Shown here: one piece after another, positions 15,431 through 24,672 of the stretch | How positions within the stretch are numbered: the stretch's first letter is position 1 | How the letters are laid out: each line of letters opens with the position of its first letter | Assembly: GCA_051881775.1 (NCBI GenBank) | Contig: JBJEQN010000026.1 | Span: 4,653 to 68,652 of the forward strand | Source of the DNA: UMGS363 sp051881775 | GTDB lineage: Bacteria; Bacillota; Clostridia; Oscillospirales; Ruminococcaceae | Reading direction: 5' to 3' | DNA length: 64,000 nt | The notes under the pieces: generated by a model | What the model was told of the DNA's origin: nothing | Seen by the model: the letters and a program-made list of their open reading frames with translations, nothing else | Database searches by the model: none | Made by a program: the position numbers and the translations under genes

Positions 15431-15614
15431 TTGGCTTTTAAAGTCATATGTAAAACAAAGCAGAACTTCCGTTCTCACCCTGCCGCATGAGGCGAGCAGC
15501 GGTCAATACTTTTATATACAGCGGCAAAGGGGCAATACCGTGCAGCCGCAGTTTGTGTGTAATTTGTATGAGCGGAAATTTCTGTTTCCGCTCATTTTTA
15601 TTTTGGGGGTGCTT
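15431..15614 (+). promoter_or_regulatory. Probable L20 autoregulatory leader of infC-rpmI-rplT
   Basis: The leader of about 185 nt runs from the promoter to infC and ends in a strong terminator hairpin placed before the start codon. In Firmicutes, L20 binds the infC leader and promotes premature termination. Gene order, leader length and the internal terminator fit this; I did not match the L20-binding fold base by base. Confidence 0.65.
15568..15604 (+). terminator. Attenuator terminator in the infC leader
   Basis: The stem ATGAGCGGAAA / TTTCCGCTCAT is followed by TTTTTATTTT and ends 11 nt before the infC start codon. Its position inside the leader makes it a conditional terminator. Confidence 0.85.
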
Positions 15615-16136
15615 ATTATAAGCGTTAAAGAATTACAGATTAATGAAGAAATTAAGGACAAGGAAATCCGTGTCATTGATTCCGACGGTTCTTCTATCGG
15701 CGTTATTTCCGCCAAGGAGGCTCTTAAACTCGCCGAGGAAAAGGACCTTGATCTGGTAAAGATCGCTCCGCAGGCAACTCCGCCCGTGTGCAAGATCATG
15801 GATTACGGAAAGTACCTTTTTGAACAGGGCAAACGCGAAAAGGAAGCAAAGAAAAATCAGAAGGTCGTTGACGTTAAGGAGATCAGAATGTTCTCCACCA
15901 TCGACACAAACGACTTCAACACCAAAGTCAATCAGGCTATCAAGTTCCTTAAGGGCGGCGACAAGCTCAAGGTCTCCGTTCGTTTCCGCAAGCGTGCCAT
16001 TGCGCACCCGCATCTCGGCGAGGAGCTTCTTGACAAGTTCAAGGAAGCCTGCTCGGAATACGGTACAGTTGAAAAGCCGTCAAAAATGGAGGGACGCGCA
16101 CTCGTTATGTTCGTTTCCCCTAAGGCTTCAAAATAA
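15615..16136 (+). CDS. infC: Translation initiation factor IF-3, probable ATT start
   Basis: IF-3 binds the 30S subunit and checks initiation codons. The expected N-terminus (ISxKELxINEEI) begins at ATT 15615, 5 nt after the GGGGG ribosome binding site; no ATG exists in the right place. The ATT start gives 173 aa, the usual length in Firmicutes. The N domain is followed by the lysine-rich linker (FEQGKREKEAKKNQK) and the C domain, ending KMEGRALVMFVSPK. A longer frame upstream to 15540 crosses the attenuator and is not used. rpmI and rplT follow. Confidence 0.95.
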   Translation: MISVKELQINEEIKDKEIRVIDSDGSSIGVISAKEALKLAEEKDLDLVKIAPQATPPVCKIMDYGKYLFEQGKREKEAKKNQKVVDVKEIRMFSTIDTNDFNTKVNQAIKFLKGGDKLKVSVRFRKRAIAHPHLGEELLDKFKEACSEYGTVEKPSKMEGRALVMFVSPKASK

Positions 16137-16192
16137 AATTTCAGCGGCTTTGTGCGTTATGCGCAGGTCTAAATTTAAAGGAGGATATACCT

Positions 16193-16390
16193 ATGCCTAA
16201 GCAGAAAACTCATTCAGGCGCTAAGAAGCGTTTTAAGCTCACCAAGAACGGTCTTGTTAAGTATCAGAAGACCAACAAGAGACACAGACTGACCCAGAAG
16301 GCTACAAAGCGCAAGAGAATCGCAAGAGCAGCAGGCTACGCAGGCTCTGCAAACGCTCCAACAGTAAAGAAGCTTATCCCTTATATGTAA
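16193..16390 (+). CDS. rpmI: 50S ribosomal protein L35 (bL35)
   Basis: This 65-aa, highly basic protein has the conserved start MPKQKTHSGAKKRFKLT and the RHRLTQKATKRKRI block, and is of normal length. AAAGGAGGA lies 7 nt before the ATG. It sits in the conserved infC-rpmI-rplT order. Confidence 0.98.
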   Translation: MPKQKTHSGAKKRFKLTKNGLVKYQKTNKRHRLTQKATKRKRIARAAGYAGSANAPTVKKLIPYM

Positions 16391-16443
16391 TGGGCAGACA
16401 GCTGTTGAACGTCAACTACTAAATTTAACGGAGGTAAAAGATT

Positions 16444-16797
16444 ATGGCTCGTGTTAAGGGAGCAATGGCTACTCGTAAGAGAAGAAATAAAACATTAAAG
16501 CTTGCAAAGGGCTACTGGGGCGCTAAGAGCAAGCATTTCAAGATGGCTAAGGAAGCCGTTATGAAATCCGGCAACTATGCCTATGTAGGAAGAAGACTTA
16601 AGAAGAGAGATTTCAGAAAGCTCTGGATCACCAGAATTTCTGCTGCTTGCAAGCTCAACGGAATGAACTATTCCACATTTATGAACGGTCTTAAGAAGGC
16701 TGGCATCACACTCAACAGAAAGATGCTTTCCGAAATTGCCGTTAACGACGCAGCAGGCTTTACAGCACTTACAGAAAAGGCTAAGGCTGCTCTTTAA
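16444..16797 (+). CDS. rplT: 50S ribosomal protein L20 (bL20)
   Basis: This 117-aa protein has the full bL20 pattern: ARVKGAMATRKRRNKTLKLAKGYWG at the N-terminus, AYVGRRLKKRDFRKLWI in the middle and the C-terminal globular domain. L20 is needed for early 50S assembly and is the repressor of this operon in Firmicutes. ACGGAGG precedes the ATG. Confidence 0.98.
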   Translation: MARVKGAMATRKRRNKTLKLAKGYWGAKSKHFKMAKEAVMKSGNYAYVGRRLKKRDFRKLWITRISAACKLNGMNYSTFMNGLKKAGITLNRKMLSEIAVNDAAGFTALTEKAKAAL

Positions 16798-16814
16798 TTA
16801 AAAATGCTTATGAG

Positions 16815-16847
16815 GTCAGAAGTAATAAATTTTTACTTCTGACTTTT
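16815..16847 (+). terminator. Terminator of infC-rpmI-rplT
   Basis: An 11-bp stem GTCAGAAGTAA / TTACTTCTGAC is followed by TTTT, 17 nt after the rplT stop. Confidence 0.85.
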
Positions 16848-16882
16848 GCAGTTTATGATGATACTTTTAGGAGGAGAACATT

Positions 16883-17680
16883 TTGCCGCAGATGATAACA
16901 TCGGAAAGCAATCCAAGCGTCAAGCTTTACAGAAAGCTTGTTTCCGCAAAGAAATACCGCTCAGAATATAATATGTTTCCTCTTGAGGGGCTGCGGCTGG
17001 TAAAGGACGCCGCAGAGGAAAATGCAGAGCTTCACTGCGTTATGATAACGGAAAGCTGTATGAAAAAGCTGTCCGAACGCAGCGACGCATTGGATTTTCT
17101 TCCCGAAAAAACACGGGAAAAGGCTCTTGTCATAACGGACAGCATAGGCGAAAAGCTGGCTTCTACCGACGGAACACAGGGTATCTTCGCCATATGCAGA
17201 ACGCCTGCACTCCCCTCTCTTTCGGACACGGTCAACGCAGACGGCAGGTATATTATGCTCTGCAGCATACAGGACCCGGGCAATATGGGTACTGTCATAA
17301 GGACAGCCGACGCAATGGGAGTGAGCGCAGTTATAGCCTGCGGCTGCTGCGATATATTCAGCCCCAAAACGGTGCGCTCCACAATGGGCAGCCTGTTCAG
17401 AATGAAGCTGTGTATCGCCTCTGAGGACGAAGCCTTTGAGGAATTTGCGGCAAAGGGGATAAAGACCTACGCCGCTGTTATCGACAAGGACGCTTTATCC
17501 CTTACGGACTGCCGCTTTACAGACGGTTCCGCCGTTCTTATCGGCAACGAGGGCAACGGACTTCCCGAGGAAACGGCTATGCGCTGCTCGGAAAGGCTCA
17601 CTATCCGTATGCACGGCACCGTTAATTCCCTTAACGCCGCAACCGCTGCGTCCATAATAATGTGGGAGCTGACAAAATGA
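16883..17680 (+). CDS. TrmH/SpoU-family RNA 2'-O-methyltransferase
   Basis: This 265-aa protein has an N-terminal substrate-binding domain (SNPSVKLYRKLVSAKKYR) and a C-terminal SPOUT domain with its three motifs: QDPGNMGTVIRTADAMGV near residue 133, LIGNEGNGLPEE near 218-229 and NSLNAATAASIIMWEL at the end. It should transfer a methyl group from SAM to a ribose 2'-OH in rRNA or tRNA; the target is not clear. A TTG start is favoured because AGGAGGA lies 7-8 nt before it. The gene overlaps dprA by 4 bp (ATGA). Confidence 0.92.
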   Translation: MPQMITSESNPSVKLYRKLVSAKKYRSEYNMFPLEGLRLVKDAAEENAELHCVMITESCMKKLSERSDALDFLPEKTREKALVITDSIGEKLASTDGTQGIFAICRTPALPSLSDTVNADGRYIMLCSIQDPGNMGTVIRTADAMGVSAVIACGCCDIFSPKTVRSTMGSLFRMKLCIASEDEAFEEFAAKGIKTYAAVIDKDALSLTDCRFTDGSAVLIGNEGNGLPEETAMRCSERLTIRMHGTVNSLNAATAASIIMWELTK

Positions 17681-18906
17681 AGGACATTGGAAGAGACGAG
17701 ATAATCAAGCTGTTGTTTATAGTAAGCTGCTTCGGGGCAGGCAATCCGAGGATATATGAGCTGGCGGAAAAATTCGGCTCCTTTGACGGACTTTACAAGG
17801 CAATAGCTTTCACCAAGCCCGAGGGTGTCTTTACCGAGGAAGAGCTTAAAGCTGCATCAAGGATACACGGAGCGCAGCTGAGAGGTATAATTTCCTACTG
17901 CAAAAGTCATAATATCGGCATAATAAGCTGCGATGACGAGGAATACCCCAAACGGCTTAAAAATATTTACGATCCGCCTGTGCTGCTTTTTTTCAGGGGC
18001 GATGTTTCCGTGCTGAAAAATGATATGATACTTGCGGTCGTAGGTTCAAGAAAAATATCGGATTACAGCGCAAAGGCGGCGGACATAATAGCCGGCACAA
18101 TTGCGGCAAACGGTATTACCGTGGCAAGCGGATTTGCCGTTGGAACGGACATTACCGCTCATCTTTCGGCAGTAAGGAACGGCGGAAAGACAATAGCTGT
18201 TCTCGGCTGTGGGATCGATTACGCTTATCCTGCGGAAAATATGCAGTATGCGGACAGGATAGCGGAAAACGGCGTGTTTATTTCGGAATATCCGCCAAAT
18301 ACCGCCGCTCAGCCAAGATTCTTTATTGCAAGGAACCGTATACTTGCCGGTATCTCAATAGGCACGGCGGTAATTGAGGCCGCCGAAAAAAGCGGCTCGC
18401 TGAACACAGCATCCTATACGCTGTCACAGGGAAAAGACCTGTGGGTAGTTCCTCCACATGATATTTTCAACGCAAGATATGACGGAGGAAAGGCTCTGCT
18501 GTCAGACGGAGCGATACCCATATATTCCCCCGATGATATTCTCGGTGAATATTTTGAAAATTACCGTCATAAGCCTGTAAAAGAGATACTTTCCGACTAT
18601 GTTGACCTTGATGAAGCGGAAAACAGGGCTGCGGAACGTACGAAAAAGCCTAAAAAGCTCAAGGCGGACGAAAAAACCGCCGCAAAGCAGGAGAAAAAAC
18701 GTGAAGCTGCTCCAACCCCCGGTCTTGACGGCAGCGCTTTAATAGTTTACAATATAATCAAAGGTGCCGAAGCACCCATAAGTGCCGATGAAGCTGCGGA
18801 GGCGGCAGGAATGGATATTTCCGAAGTCCTGTCCGTTATCACGGAGCTTGAAATAGAGGGTCTTGTGTCATCTGATACGGGGCAGACCTATTATGCGGCA
18901 CAGTAA
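17677..18906 (+). CDS. dprA: DNA-processing protein DprA
   Basis: DprA protects incoming single-stranded DNA and loads RecA during transformation. This 409-aa protein has an N-terminal helical region, then the Rossmann-like core from about residue 100 to 300, with VVGSRK, GxAxGTDITAHLSA, AVLGCGIDYAYP and FFIARNRILAGIS. A charged linker leads to a C-terminal winged-helix domain (about 350-409, IVYNIIKGAEAPISADEAAEAAGMD). The start overlaps the methyltransferase stop as ATGA, so the two are translationally coupled. topA follows 54 bp later, a common Firmicutes order. Confidence 0.95.
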   Translation: MKDIGRDEIIKLLFIVSCFGAGNPRIYELAEKFGSFDGLYKAIAFTKPEGVFTEEELKAASRIHGAQLRGIISYCKSHNIGIISCDDEEYPKRLKNIYDPPVLLFFRGDVSVLKNDMILAVVGSRKISDYSAKAADIIAGTIAANGITVASGFAVGTDITAHLSAVRNGGKTIAVLGCGIDYAYPAENMQYADRIAENGVFISEYPPNTAAQPRFFIARNRILAGISIGTAVIEAAEKSGSLNTASYTLSQGKDLWVVPPHDIFNARYDGGKALLSDGAIPIYSPDDILGEYFENYRHKPVKEILSDYVDLDEAENRAAERTKKPKKLKADEKTAAKQEKKREAAPTPGLDGSALIVYNIIKGAEAPISADEAAEAAGMDISEVLSVITELEIEGLVSSDTGQTYYAAQ

Positions 18907-18960
18907 AATTAAGATCACAACGGCAGAAATATCTGCGTTTAAATAAAGGAGTTCAGATAA

Positions 18961-21039
18961 ATGTCAAAACTTGTTATTGTGGAGTCGCCTGCAAAGGCTA
19001 AAACAATTCAGAAATATCTCGGAAAGGACTTTGAAGTGGTAGCTTCAATGGGTCATATCCGTGACCTGCCCAAGTCAAAGCTGGGCGTTGACGTTGACAA
19101 CGGCTTTGAGCCTGTTTACGTTGACATAAAGGGCAAGGAGGACCTTATAGCCGACCTGAAAAAAGAAGCGAAAAAGTCCGATTTCGTCTATCTTGCCACC
19201 GACCCTGACCGTGAGGGAGAAGCTATTTCATGGCACCTTGCGCAGATGCTTGGTCTGCCTATGGATGAAAACAACAGAGTGACCTTCAACGAGATCACCA
19301 AAACAGGCGTAACCAACGGTATGGAGCATCCCCGTACAATAGATATAGACCTTGTTAACGCACAGCAGGCAAGGCGTATCCTTGACAGGATAGTTGGCTA
19401 CAAGCTGTCGCCGTTCCTTTGGAAAAAGGTGCGCAGAGGTCTTTCGGCAGGACGTGTTCAGTCTGTTGCGGTTTCCCTTGTTGTTGACCGTGAAAAGCAG
19501 ATACAGAACTTCAAGCCGGAAGAATACTGGTCAATTGACGCAAAAATGACGGCGCCTTCCTCCAAAAAGCAGTTTGCCGCTTCTTTCTACGGCGTTGACG
19601 GAAAGAAAACGGAGCTTCACTCAAAGGAAGAAACAGACGGCATTTTAAAGCGTATCGAAAATGCGGAATACACCGTTACGGACGTTAAGAAGTCCGTAAG
19701 AAAAAAATCCCCCGCTCCCCCGTTCACTACCTCAACAATGCAGCAGGAAGCCTCCAAAAAGCTGGGCTTTGCCGCTGCAAAAACCATGAAGAACGCTCAG
19801 GCGCTTTACGAAGGCGTTGAGATCGAGGGCATGGGCGCTGTGGGTCTTATCACATATATGAGAACGGACAGCCTGCGTATTTCCGATGAAGCAAGAGCCG
19901 CAGCCTACAAGTACATTGAATCGGCTTACGGAAAGAAGTACGTTCCCTCTTCCCCGAAAATATACAAGACCAAGGCAGGCGCACAGGACGCTCACGAAGC
20001 TATCCGTCCTTCAATGCCGGAGCTTACTCCTGCAAAGGTAAAGGACAGCCTGACCGCAGAGCAGTTCAAGCTTTACAAGCTCATCTGGGAAAGATTTATC
20101 GCAAGCCAGATGGAGAACGCTTCACTTGACACCGTTTCCGCAACCATTGACGCTAACGGCTGCACCTTCAAGGCAACGGGCTTCTCGGTAAAGTTTGACG
20201 GCTTCACCGTTCTTTATGAAGAATCCAAGGACGACGAGGAAAACAAGGTTCTCCCCGTTATCGAAAAGGGCGACATCCTTAAGCTGAAAGCAATAGAGGG
20301 CAATCAGCACTTCACGCAGCCCCCTGCAAGATACACCGAAGCTACTCTTATCAAGGCTCTTGAAGAAAACGGCATCGGCAGACCTTCAACCTATGCGCCT
20401 ACCATTTCCACCATCGTTAACAGAATGTATGTTGAGCGTGACGGAAAGCAGCTTAAGCCTACGGGTCTTGGCGAAGTCACTACACAGCTTATGAAAGACC
20501 ACTTCAAGCACATCGTTGACGCAAAATTCACCGCAAGCATGGAAAGCAACCTTGATGAAATTGAAGTGGGCAACAAGGAATGGGTGGACATTCTCTCCGC
20601 TTTCTACAAGGATTTTGACGCTACACTTAAAAAGGCCGAGACCGCTATGGACGGCAAGCGCATAAAGGTACCCGATGAGGAAACTGACGAGGTTTGCGAT
20701 GTCTGCGGCAAGCCTATGGTAATAAAGATAGGACGTTTCGGAAAGTTCCTTGCCTGCTCGGGCTTCCCCGAATGTACCAACACCAAGAAGATAATCAAGC
20801 CCACAGGCGGCGTTTGCCCCAAGTGCGGCAAAAAGGTGCTCCAGAAGAAGTCCAAGAAGGGCAAAAAATACTTCGGCTGCGAGGATAACCCCACCTGCGA
20901 CTTTATGACCTGGGATACTCCCGTTTCCGACAAATGCCCCAAGTGCAATGACGGCACTACCCTCTTCAAAAAGGGCGGAAAAATGTTCTGCCTTAAAGAG
21001 GGCTGCGGCTACGAGGTTGAGATAAAGAAAGAAAAGTAA
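18961..21039 (+). CDS. topA: DNA topoisomerase I (type IA)
   Basis: This 692-aa enzyme relaxes negative supercoils. The Toprim domain starts SKLVIVESPAKAKTI and has the acidic TDPDREGEAISWH near 80-92. The catalytic tyrosine is Y299 in GLITYMRTDSLRIS. The C-terminus holds three zinc-finger domains with CDVCGKPM, CPKCGKK and CPKCND, each with further cysteine partners. Length and layout are standard. AAAGGAG precedes the ATG, and trmFO follows after a short repeat. Confidence 0.98.
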   Translation: MSKLVIVESPAKAKTIQKYLGKDFEVVASMGHIRDLPKSKLGVDVDNGFEPVYVDIKGKEDLIADLKKEAKKSDFVYLATDPDREGEAISWHLAQMLGLPMDENNRVTFNEITKTGVTNGMEHPRTIDIDLVNAQQARRILDRIVGYKLSPFLWKKVRRGLSAGRVQSVAVSLVVDREKQIQNFKPEEYWSIDAKMTAPSSKKQFAASFYGVDGKKTELHSKEETDGILKRIENAEYTVTDVKKSVRKKSPAPPFTTSTMQQEASKKLGFAAAKTMKNAQALYEGVEIEGMGAVGLITYMRTDSLRISDEARAAAYKYIESAYGKKYVPSSPKIYKTKAGAQDAHEAIRPSMPELTPAKVKDSLTAEQFKLYKLIWERFIASQMENASLDTVSATIDANGCTFKATGFSVKFDGFTVLYEESKDDEENKVLPVIEKGDILKLKAIEGNQHFTQPPARYTEATLIKALEENGIGRPSTYAPTISTIVNRMYVERDGKQLKPTGLGEVTTQLMKDHFKHIVDAKFTASMESNLDEIEVGNKEWVDILSAFYKDFDATLKKAETAMDGKRIKVPDEETDEVCDVCGKPMVIKIGRFGKFLACSGFPECTNTKKIIKPTGGVCPKCGKKVLQKKSKKGKKYFGCEDNPTCDFMTWDTPVSDKCPKCNDGTTLFKKGGKMFCLKEGCGYEVEIKKEK

Positions 21040-21044
21040 ACTCA

Positions 21045-21160
21045 AAGTTGAAAGTGGAATTGTTGGAGTTTGAAGAGTTAAGAGTGGAGAGTGGAGTTTT
21101 TCAATTTGGAAAGTTGAAAGTGGAAAGTGGAATTTTTAACGGCATTATTATTTAAAGGAT
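21045..21160 (+). repeat. Purine-rich AGTGGAGAGTGGAG-type intergenic repeat
   Basis: The topA-trmFO gap consists of variants of GTTGAAAGTGGAA and AGAGTGGAGAGTGGAG with T-runs between. The same word (GAGTTTGAAG...AGAGTGGAG) recurs after rnc at 25361. No gene or RNA fold is evident. Confidence 0.6.
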
Positions 21161-21168
21161 AGATTTAT

Positions 21169-22503
21169 ATGAACAGTAATCCCGTAAAGGTAATAGGTGC
21201 AGGTCTTGCAGGGTGCGAGGCGGCTTGGCAGCTTGCAGAAGCAGGGATAAGAGTTGACTTATACGAAATGAAGCCTGTGAAATTTACTCCTGCACACAAA
21301 TACGGCGGCTTTGCGGAGCTTGTCTGCTCAAATTCGCTGAAAGCGTCAAGGGTAAATTCGGCGGCAGGTCTGCTTAAAGAGGAAATGCGGCGTTTAGGCT
21401 CTCTGACAGTTCCCTGTGCGGAGGAGACCGCAGTTCCCGCAGGGGGCGCACTTGCCGTTGACAGGACGCTTTTCTCCGATACTGTCACAGAAAAGATAAA
21501 GTCGCACCCCAACATAACCATACACAGCGAAGAGGTCACGGAAATTCCCGACGGGAACGTTATTATTGCAACGGGTCCTCTTACCTCGGGCGGTCTGGCG
21601 GAAAGCATCAGCCGTTTAAGCGGTGGCTATCTCAGCTTTTATGACGCAGCCGCTCCCATTGTGACCTTTGAGTCGCTGAATATGAACAGGGCATTTTTTG
21701 CCGCACGTTACGGCAGAGGCACGGACGATTACATCAACTGCCCTTTTACAAAGGAAGAATATCTTACATTTTACAACGCAATAATAGGCGCAGAATCCGC
21801 TCCCCTCCACGAATTTGACCGTCCACGGGACTTGCACAACAAAAACGACGATTTCACCGTTTACGAGGGCTGTATGCCAATAGAGGTGCTTGCAAAGCGT
21901 GGGGAAGAAACTATGCGCTACGGTGCAATGAAGCCTGTTGGACTGAGCGACCCCGTAACGGGGAAACGGCCTTATGCGGTGGTACAGCTTCGCAAGGAAA
22001 ACAGCGCAGGCACTATGTACAACATCGTGGGTTTCCAGACGAACCTTAAATTCGGGGAGCAGAAGCGTGTTTTCTCACTTATCCCCGGGCTTGAAAATGC
22101 GGAGTTTGTGCGGTACGGGGTAATGCACCGCAACTCCTTCCTCAACTCCCCAAGGCTCCTTGACGGCGACTTTTCTCTGCGGAGTGACAGGCGCATTTTC
22201 TTTGCAGGACAGATAACGGGCGTTGAGGGGTATATGGAATCCGCCGCAAGCGGTATTCTTGCAGGAAAAAATATGGTGCGGCGCTTACAGGGAAAGGACA
22301 GCCTTGTTCTTCCTCCCGAAACTATGCTTGGCGCTATTTCACGTTACATTTCCGACATCACTGTCGAAAACTTCCAGCCTATGGGGGCAAATATGGGAAT
22401 ACTTCCTGAGATAGATGTGCGCATAAAGGACAAGCAGCAGCGTTATCAAATTATTGCAGACAGGGCGCTTGAAGCGCTTGACAAGGCTTTGATAGAGGTC
22501 TGA
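21169..22503 (+). CDS. trmFO: tRNA (uracil-54-C5) methyltransferase, folate/FAD-dependent
   Basis: TrmFO makes ribothymidine at position 54 of tRNA using methylene-tetrahydrofolate and FADH2. This 444-aa protein has the FAD-binding start VIGAGLAGCEAAWQLAEAGI, the ELVCSNSLK segment, YEGCMPIEVLAKRG, and the late FAGQITGVEGYMESAASGILAGKN. Length is typical. AAAGGA precedes the ATG. topA-trmFO is a classic pairing in Firmicutes. Confidence 0.97.
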   Translation: MNSNPVKVIGAGLAGCEAAWQLAEAGIRVDLYEMKPVKFTPAHKYGGFAELVCSNSLKASRVNSAAGLLKEEMRRLGSLTVPCAEETAVPAGGALAVDRTLFSDTVTEKIKSHPNITIHSEEVTEIPDGNVIIATGPLTSGGLAESISRLSGGYLSFYDAAAPIVTFESLNMNRAFFAARYGRGTDDYINCPFTKEEYLTFYNAIIGAESAPLHEFDRPRDLHNKNDDFTVYEGCMPIEVLAKRGEETMRYGAMKPVGLSDPVTGKRPYAVVQLRKENSAGTMYNIVGFQTNLKFGEQKRVFSLIPGLENAEFVRYGVMHRNSFLNSPRLLDGDFSLRSDRRIFFAGQITGVEGYMESAASGILAGKNMVRRLQGKDSLVLPPETMLGAISRYISDITVENFQPMGANMGILPEIDVRIKDKQQRYQIIADRALEALDKALIEV

Positions 22504-22506
22504 ACT

Positions 22507-23082
22507 ATGGATAAAGAACAACTCCCCAAGCTGAAATTTTCCTTTCCCGGCGACATTGGAAAAGAACCGCTTGTCAGCTTTGCGGTAAAATGTGACGATA
22601 AAGACCGCAAACAGCTTGAACAGGCTGCGGCGTTCAGAAAGGGCGGTTCAAAGATAGGTACCGTGCTTGCGGCGGCGCTTTGCGGACTTATTCTGCTGAA
22701 CATTATCCTTGCTGCATTTGCAAGCGGTGAATACAAGGCTGCGGCGGCGTATATAATTTTTGCTCTGCTGCTTGTCGGAGCGTATATAACGCCGAAGATA
22801 ACTCTGCGCAGGTTCACAAGCCTTGCGCCAAACGACAGTCCCTACTTCGTTTACAGCTTTTACAGGCACCATTTTACCCTTATAAGCGAATATGAGGGTC
22901 TGAGCCTTAGCTATGACGACCTTTCGGGAGCGGCGGAAAACAGCCTTGGGTTTATTTTGTTCAAAAATGACGGGGCTTCTTACGTTATCCCGAAAAAGGA
23001 GCTTGACAAAAACGGGCTTAAAATGCTTCACGCCGTGCTTGAAAACAAGCTGGGTTCAAAATTTGACGTTAAATTTCTTTAA
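22507..23082 (+). CDS. YcxB-like membrane protein 1
   Basis: This 191-aa protein has two adjacent hydrophobic segments (about residues 58-78 and 80-98) between a charged N-terminus and a C-terminal domain with YSFYRHHFTLISEYEGLSLSYDDL and a later SYVIPKKEL. This matches the YcxB-like family, small membrane proteins of unknown function. It starts 3 bp after trmFO and is followed by a paralog. Confidence 0.75.
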   Translation: MDKEQLPKLKFSFPGDIGKEPLVSFAVKCDDKDRKQLEQAAAFRKGGSKIGTVLAAALCGLILLNIILAAFASGEYKAAAAYIIFALLLVGAYITPKITLRRFTSLAPNDSPYFVYSFYRHHFTLISEYEGLSLSYDDLSGAAENSLGFILFKNDGASYVIPKKELDKNGLKMLHAVLENKLGSKFDVKFL

Positions 23083-23091
23083 GGAGCAAGA

Positions 23092-23610
23092 ATGGAAAAC
23101 GAACTTATTTGTCCTGCGGAAATTACTGCGGACAAGGGAGAAAAGCCTGCTTACACCGTTAACTCGCCTTATGACGCCGACACGGTTTATTTTGAGAAGA
23201 AGCACAATATGTTCCCGACGGCAATAACGACGGCGGCGGTGTCCTTTGCGGCGGCAATTGCTTCGGCGGTCATGGGATATTATCTTATAACCATAGCCGC
23301 AGGACTTGTCTTTGTTTCAACGGGGATAACGCTTCTGACGGCTAAGGCTTCTTCAAAAAAGGTTTACGAAAATCTTTACAAGGACGAAACGCTGCGCCTG
23401 TACAGCTTTTACGGCAGCCATTTTACCGCAGAAAGCAGGCAGGGCGCTGTTTACATAGAATATAACAAGCTGAAAAAGGTAATATACGCCGAAAAATACA
23501 TTATGCTGATAATGCCAAGCGGCGTAAGCTATACAATCGCAAAAAACTGCATCGGAAACGCAAGTTTTGCCGAATTTCTTAAAGGAAAAACGGCGGATGT
23601 AACCAAATGA
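23092..23610 (+). CDS. YcxB-like membrane protein 2
   Basis: This 172-aa protein has the same plan as the preceding gene: two membrane segments (about 43-82) and a C-terminal domain with LYSFYGSHFTAESRQGAVYIEYNKL. The two are diverged paralogs, 9 bp apart, each with its own ribosome binding site (AAGGAG here). Function unknown. Confidence 0.75.
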   Translation: MENELICPAEITADKGEKPAYTVNSPYDADTVYFEKKHNMFPTAITTAAVSFAAAIASAVMGYYLITIAAGLVFVSTGITLLTAKASSKKVYENLYKDETLRLYSFYGSHFTAESRQGAVYIEYNKLKKVIYAEKYIMLIMPSGVSYTIAKNCIGNASFAEFLKGKTADVTK

Positions 23611-23625
23611 AAGGACGGATAACAT

Positions 23626-24645
23626 ATGAAGATAATAGTTGACGCATTCGGCGGAGATAATGCGCCTGCCGAGGTCGTAAAGGGTGCCGCTCTGGCGGTT
23701 GAAAAGCTTGGTGTGGAAATAATCCTCACAGGCGATGAAAAGAAGATAAAAAAGTGTGCGGAGGAAAACGGCGTTGCTCTTAACGGGATAACCATAATGC
23801 ACACAGAATCGGTAATTGACATACACGAAGAGCCTACTTCCATTATCAAGGAACGCTCCGACTGCTCCATGGCTATCGGCTTAAAGGCGCTTGCTGACGG
23901 AGAGGGCGACGCATTCGTTTCCGCAGGCAGCACGGGCGCTCTCGTTGTAGGCGCTACGTTCATTGCAAAGCGTCTTAAAGGCATAAAGCGTGCGGCTCTT
24001 GCTCCCGTTATGCCCACCGACACGGGCTATATGATGCTCATTGACGCAGGCGCAAACGTTGACTGCCGCCCCGAAATGCTTGTTCAGTTCGGCATTATGG
24101 GCAGCTGCTACATGGAGAAGGTCCTGGGCGTAAAATCACCTAAGGTGGGACTTATCAACGTTGGCGCAGAGGACACAAAGGGCAGAGATATGGACATTGA
24201 AGCATATCATATGCTTGAGAAGGCTCCCGTTAATTTCTACGGCAACCTTGAAGCGAGAGAAATACCCAACGGCGTTTGTCAGGTAGCCGTTTCGGACGGT
24301 TTTACGGGCAACGTTGCGCTTAAGCTCTATGAGGGCATGGGTTCTTACTTTGCGCACACCTTAAAGGGTATGTTCATGAGCGGTCTTGGCGGAAAAATTG
24401 CTTACCTGCTGGTCAAAAAGCAGGTCAAGGCGTTCAAGAAAAAGCTGGACTACTCGGAAGTGGGCGGCGCTGTTCTTATGGGCATTTCAAAGCCTGTTAT
24501 AAAGGCTCACGGCAGCTCGGACGCAAAGGCTTTCTACAATGCTATCCGTCAGGCGAAAAGCTGTGTTGACGGCGACGTTATCGGCGAAATTTCACGTTCT
24601 CTCGAACAGCTCAAAGCGGAAAATGCGCCTGCTGACGTAAAGTAA
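23626..24645 (+). CDS. plsX: Phosphate acyltransferase PlsX
   Basis: PlsX makes acyl-phosphate from acyl-ACP for phospholipid synthesis. This 339-aa protein has the family start KIIVDAFGGDNAPAEVVKGA, FVSAGSTGALVVGA near 100-113, NVGAEDTKG and VSDGFTGNVALKLYEG near 225-240. Length is normal. In many Firmicutes plsX precedes acpP and rnc; here acpP is missing and rnc follows directly. Confidence 0.97.
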   Translation: MKIIVDAFGGDNAPAEVVKGAALAVEKLGVEIILTGDEKKIKKCAEENGVALNGITIMHTESVIDIHEEPTSIIKERSDCSMAIGLKALADGEGDAFVSAGSTGALVVGATFIAKRLKGIKRAALAPVMPTDTGYMMLIDAGANVDCRPEMLVQFGIMGSCYMEKVLGVKSPKVGLINVGAEDTKGRDMDIEAYHMLEKAPVNFYGNLEAREIPNGVCQVAVSDGFTGNVALKLYEGMGSYFAHTLKGMFMSGLGGKIAYLLVKKQVKAFKKKLDYSEVGGAVLMGISKPVIKAHGSSDAKAFYNAIRQAKSCVDGDVIGEISRSLEQLKAENAPADVK

Positions 24646-24672
24646 TGCCCTCCGCTTGGAAAGGAAAATAAA

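Noticed and set aside
15540..15614. An in-frame extension of infC up to 15540.
   Set aside because: It runs through the attenuator hairpin and the ribosome binding site and is not part of IF-3; the GGGGG-ATT start fits.
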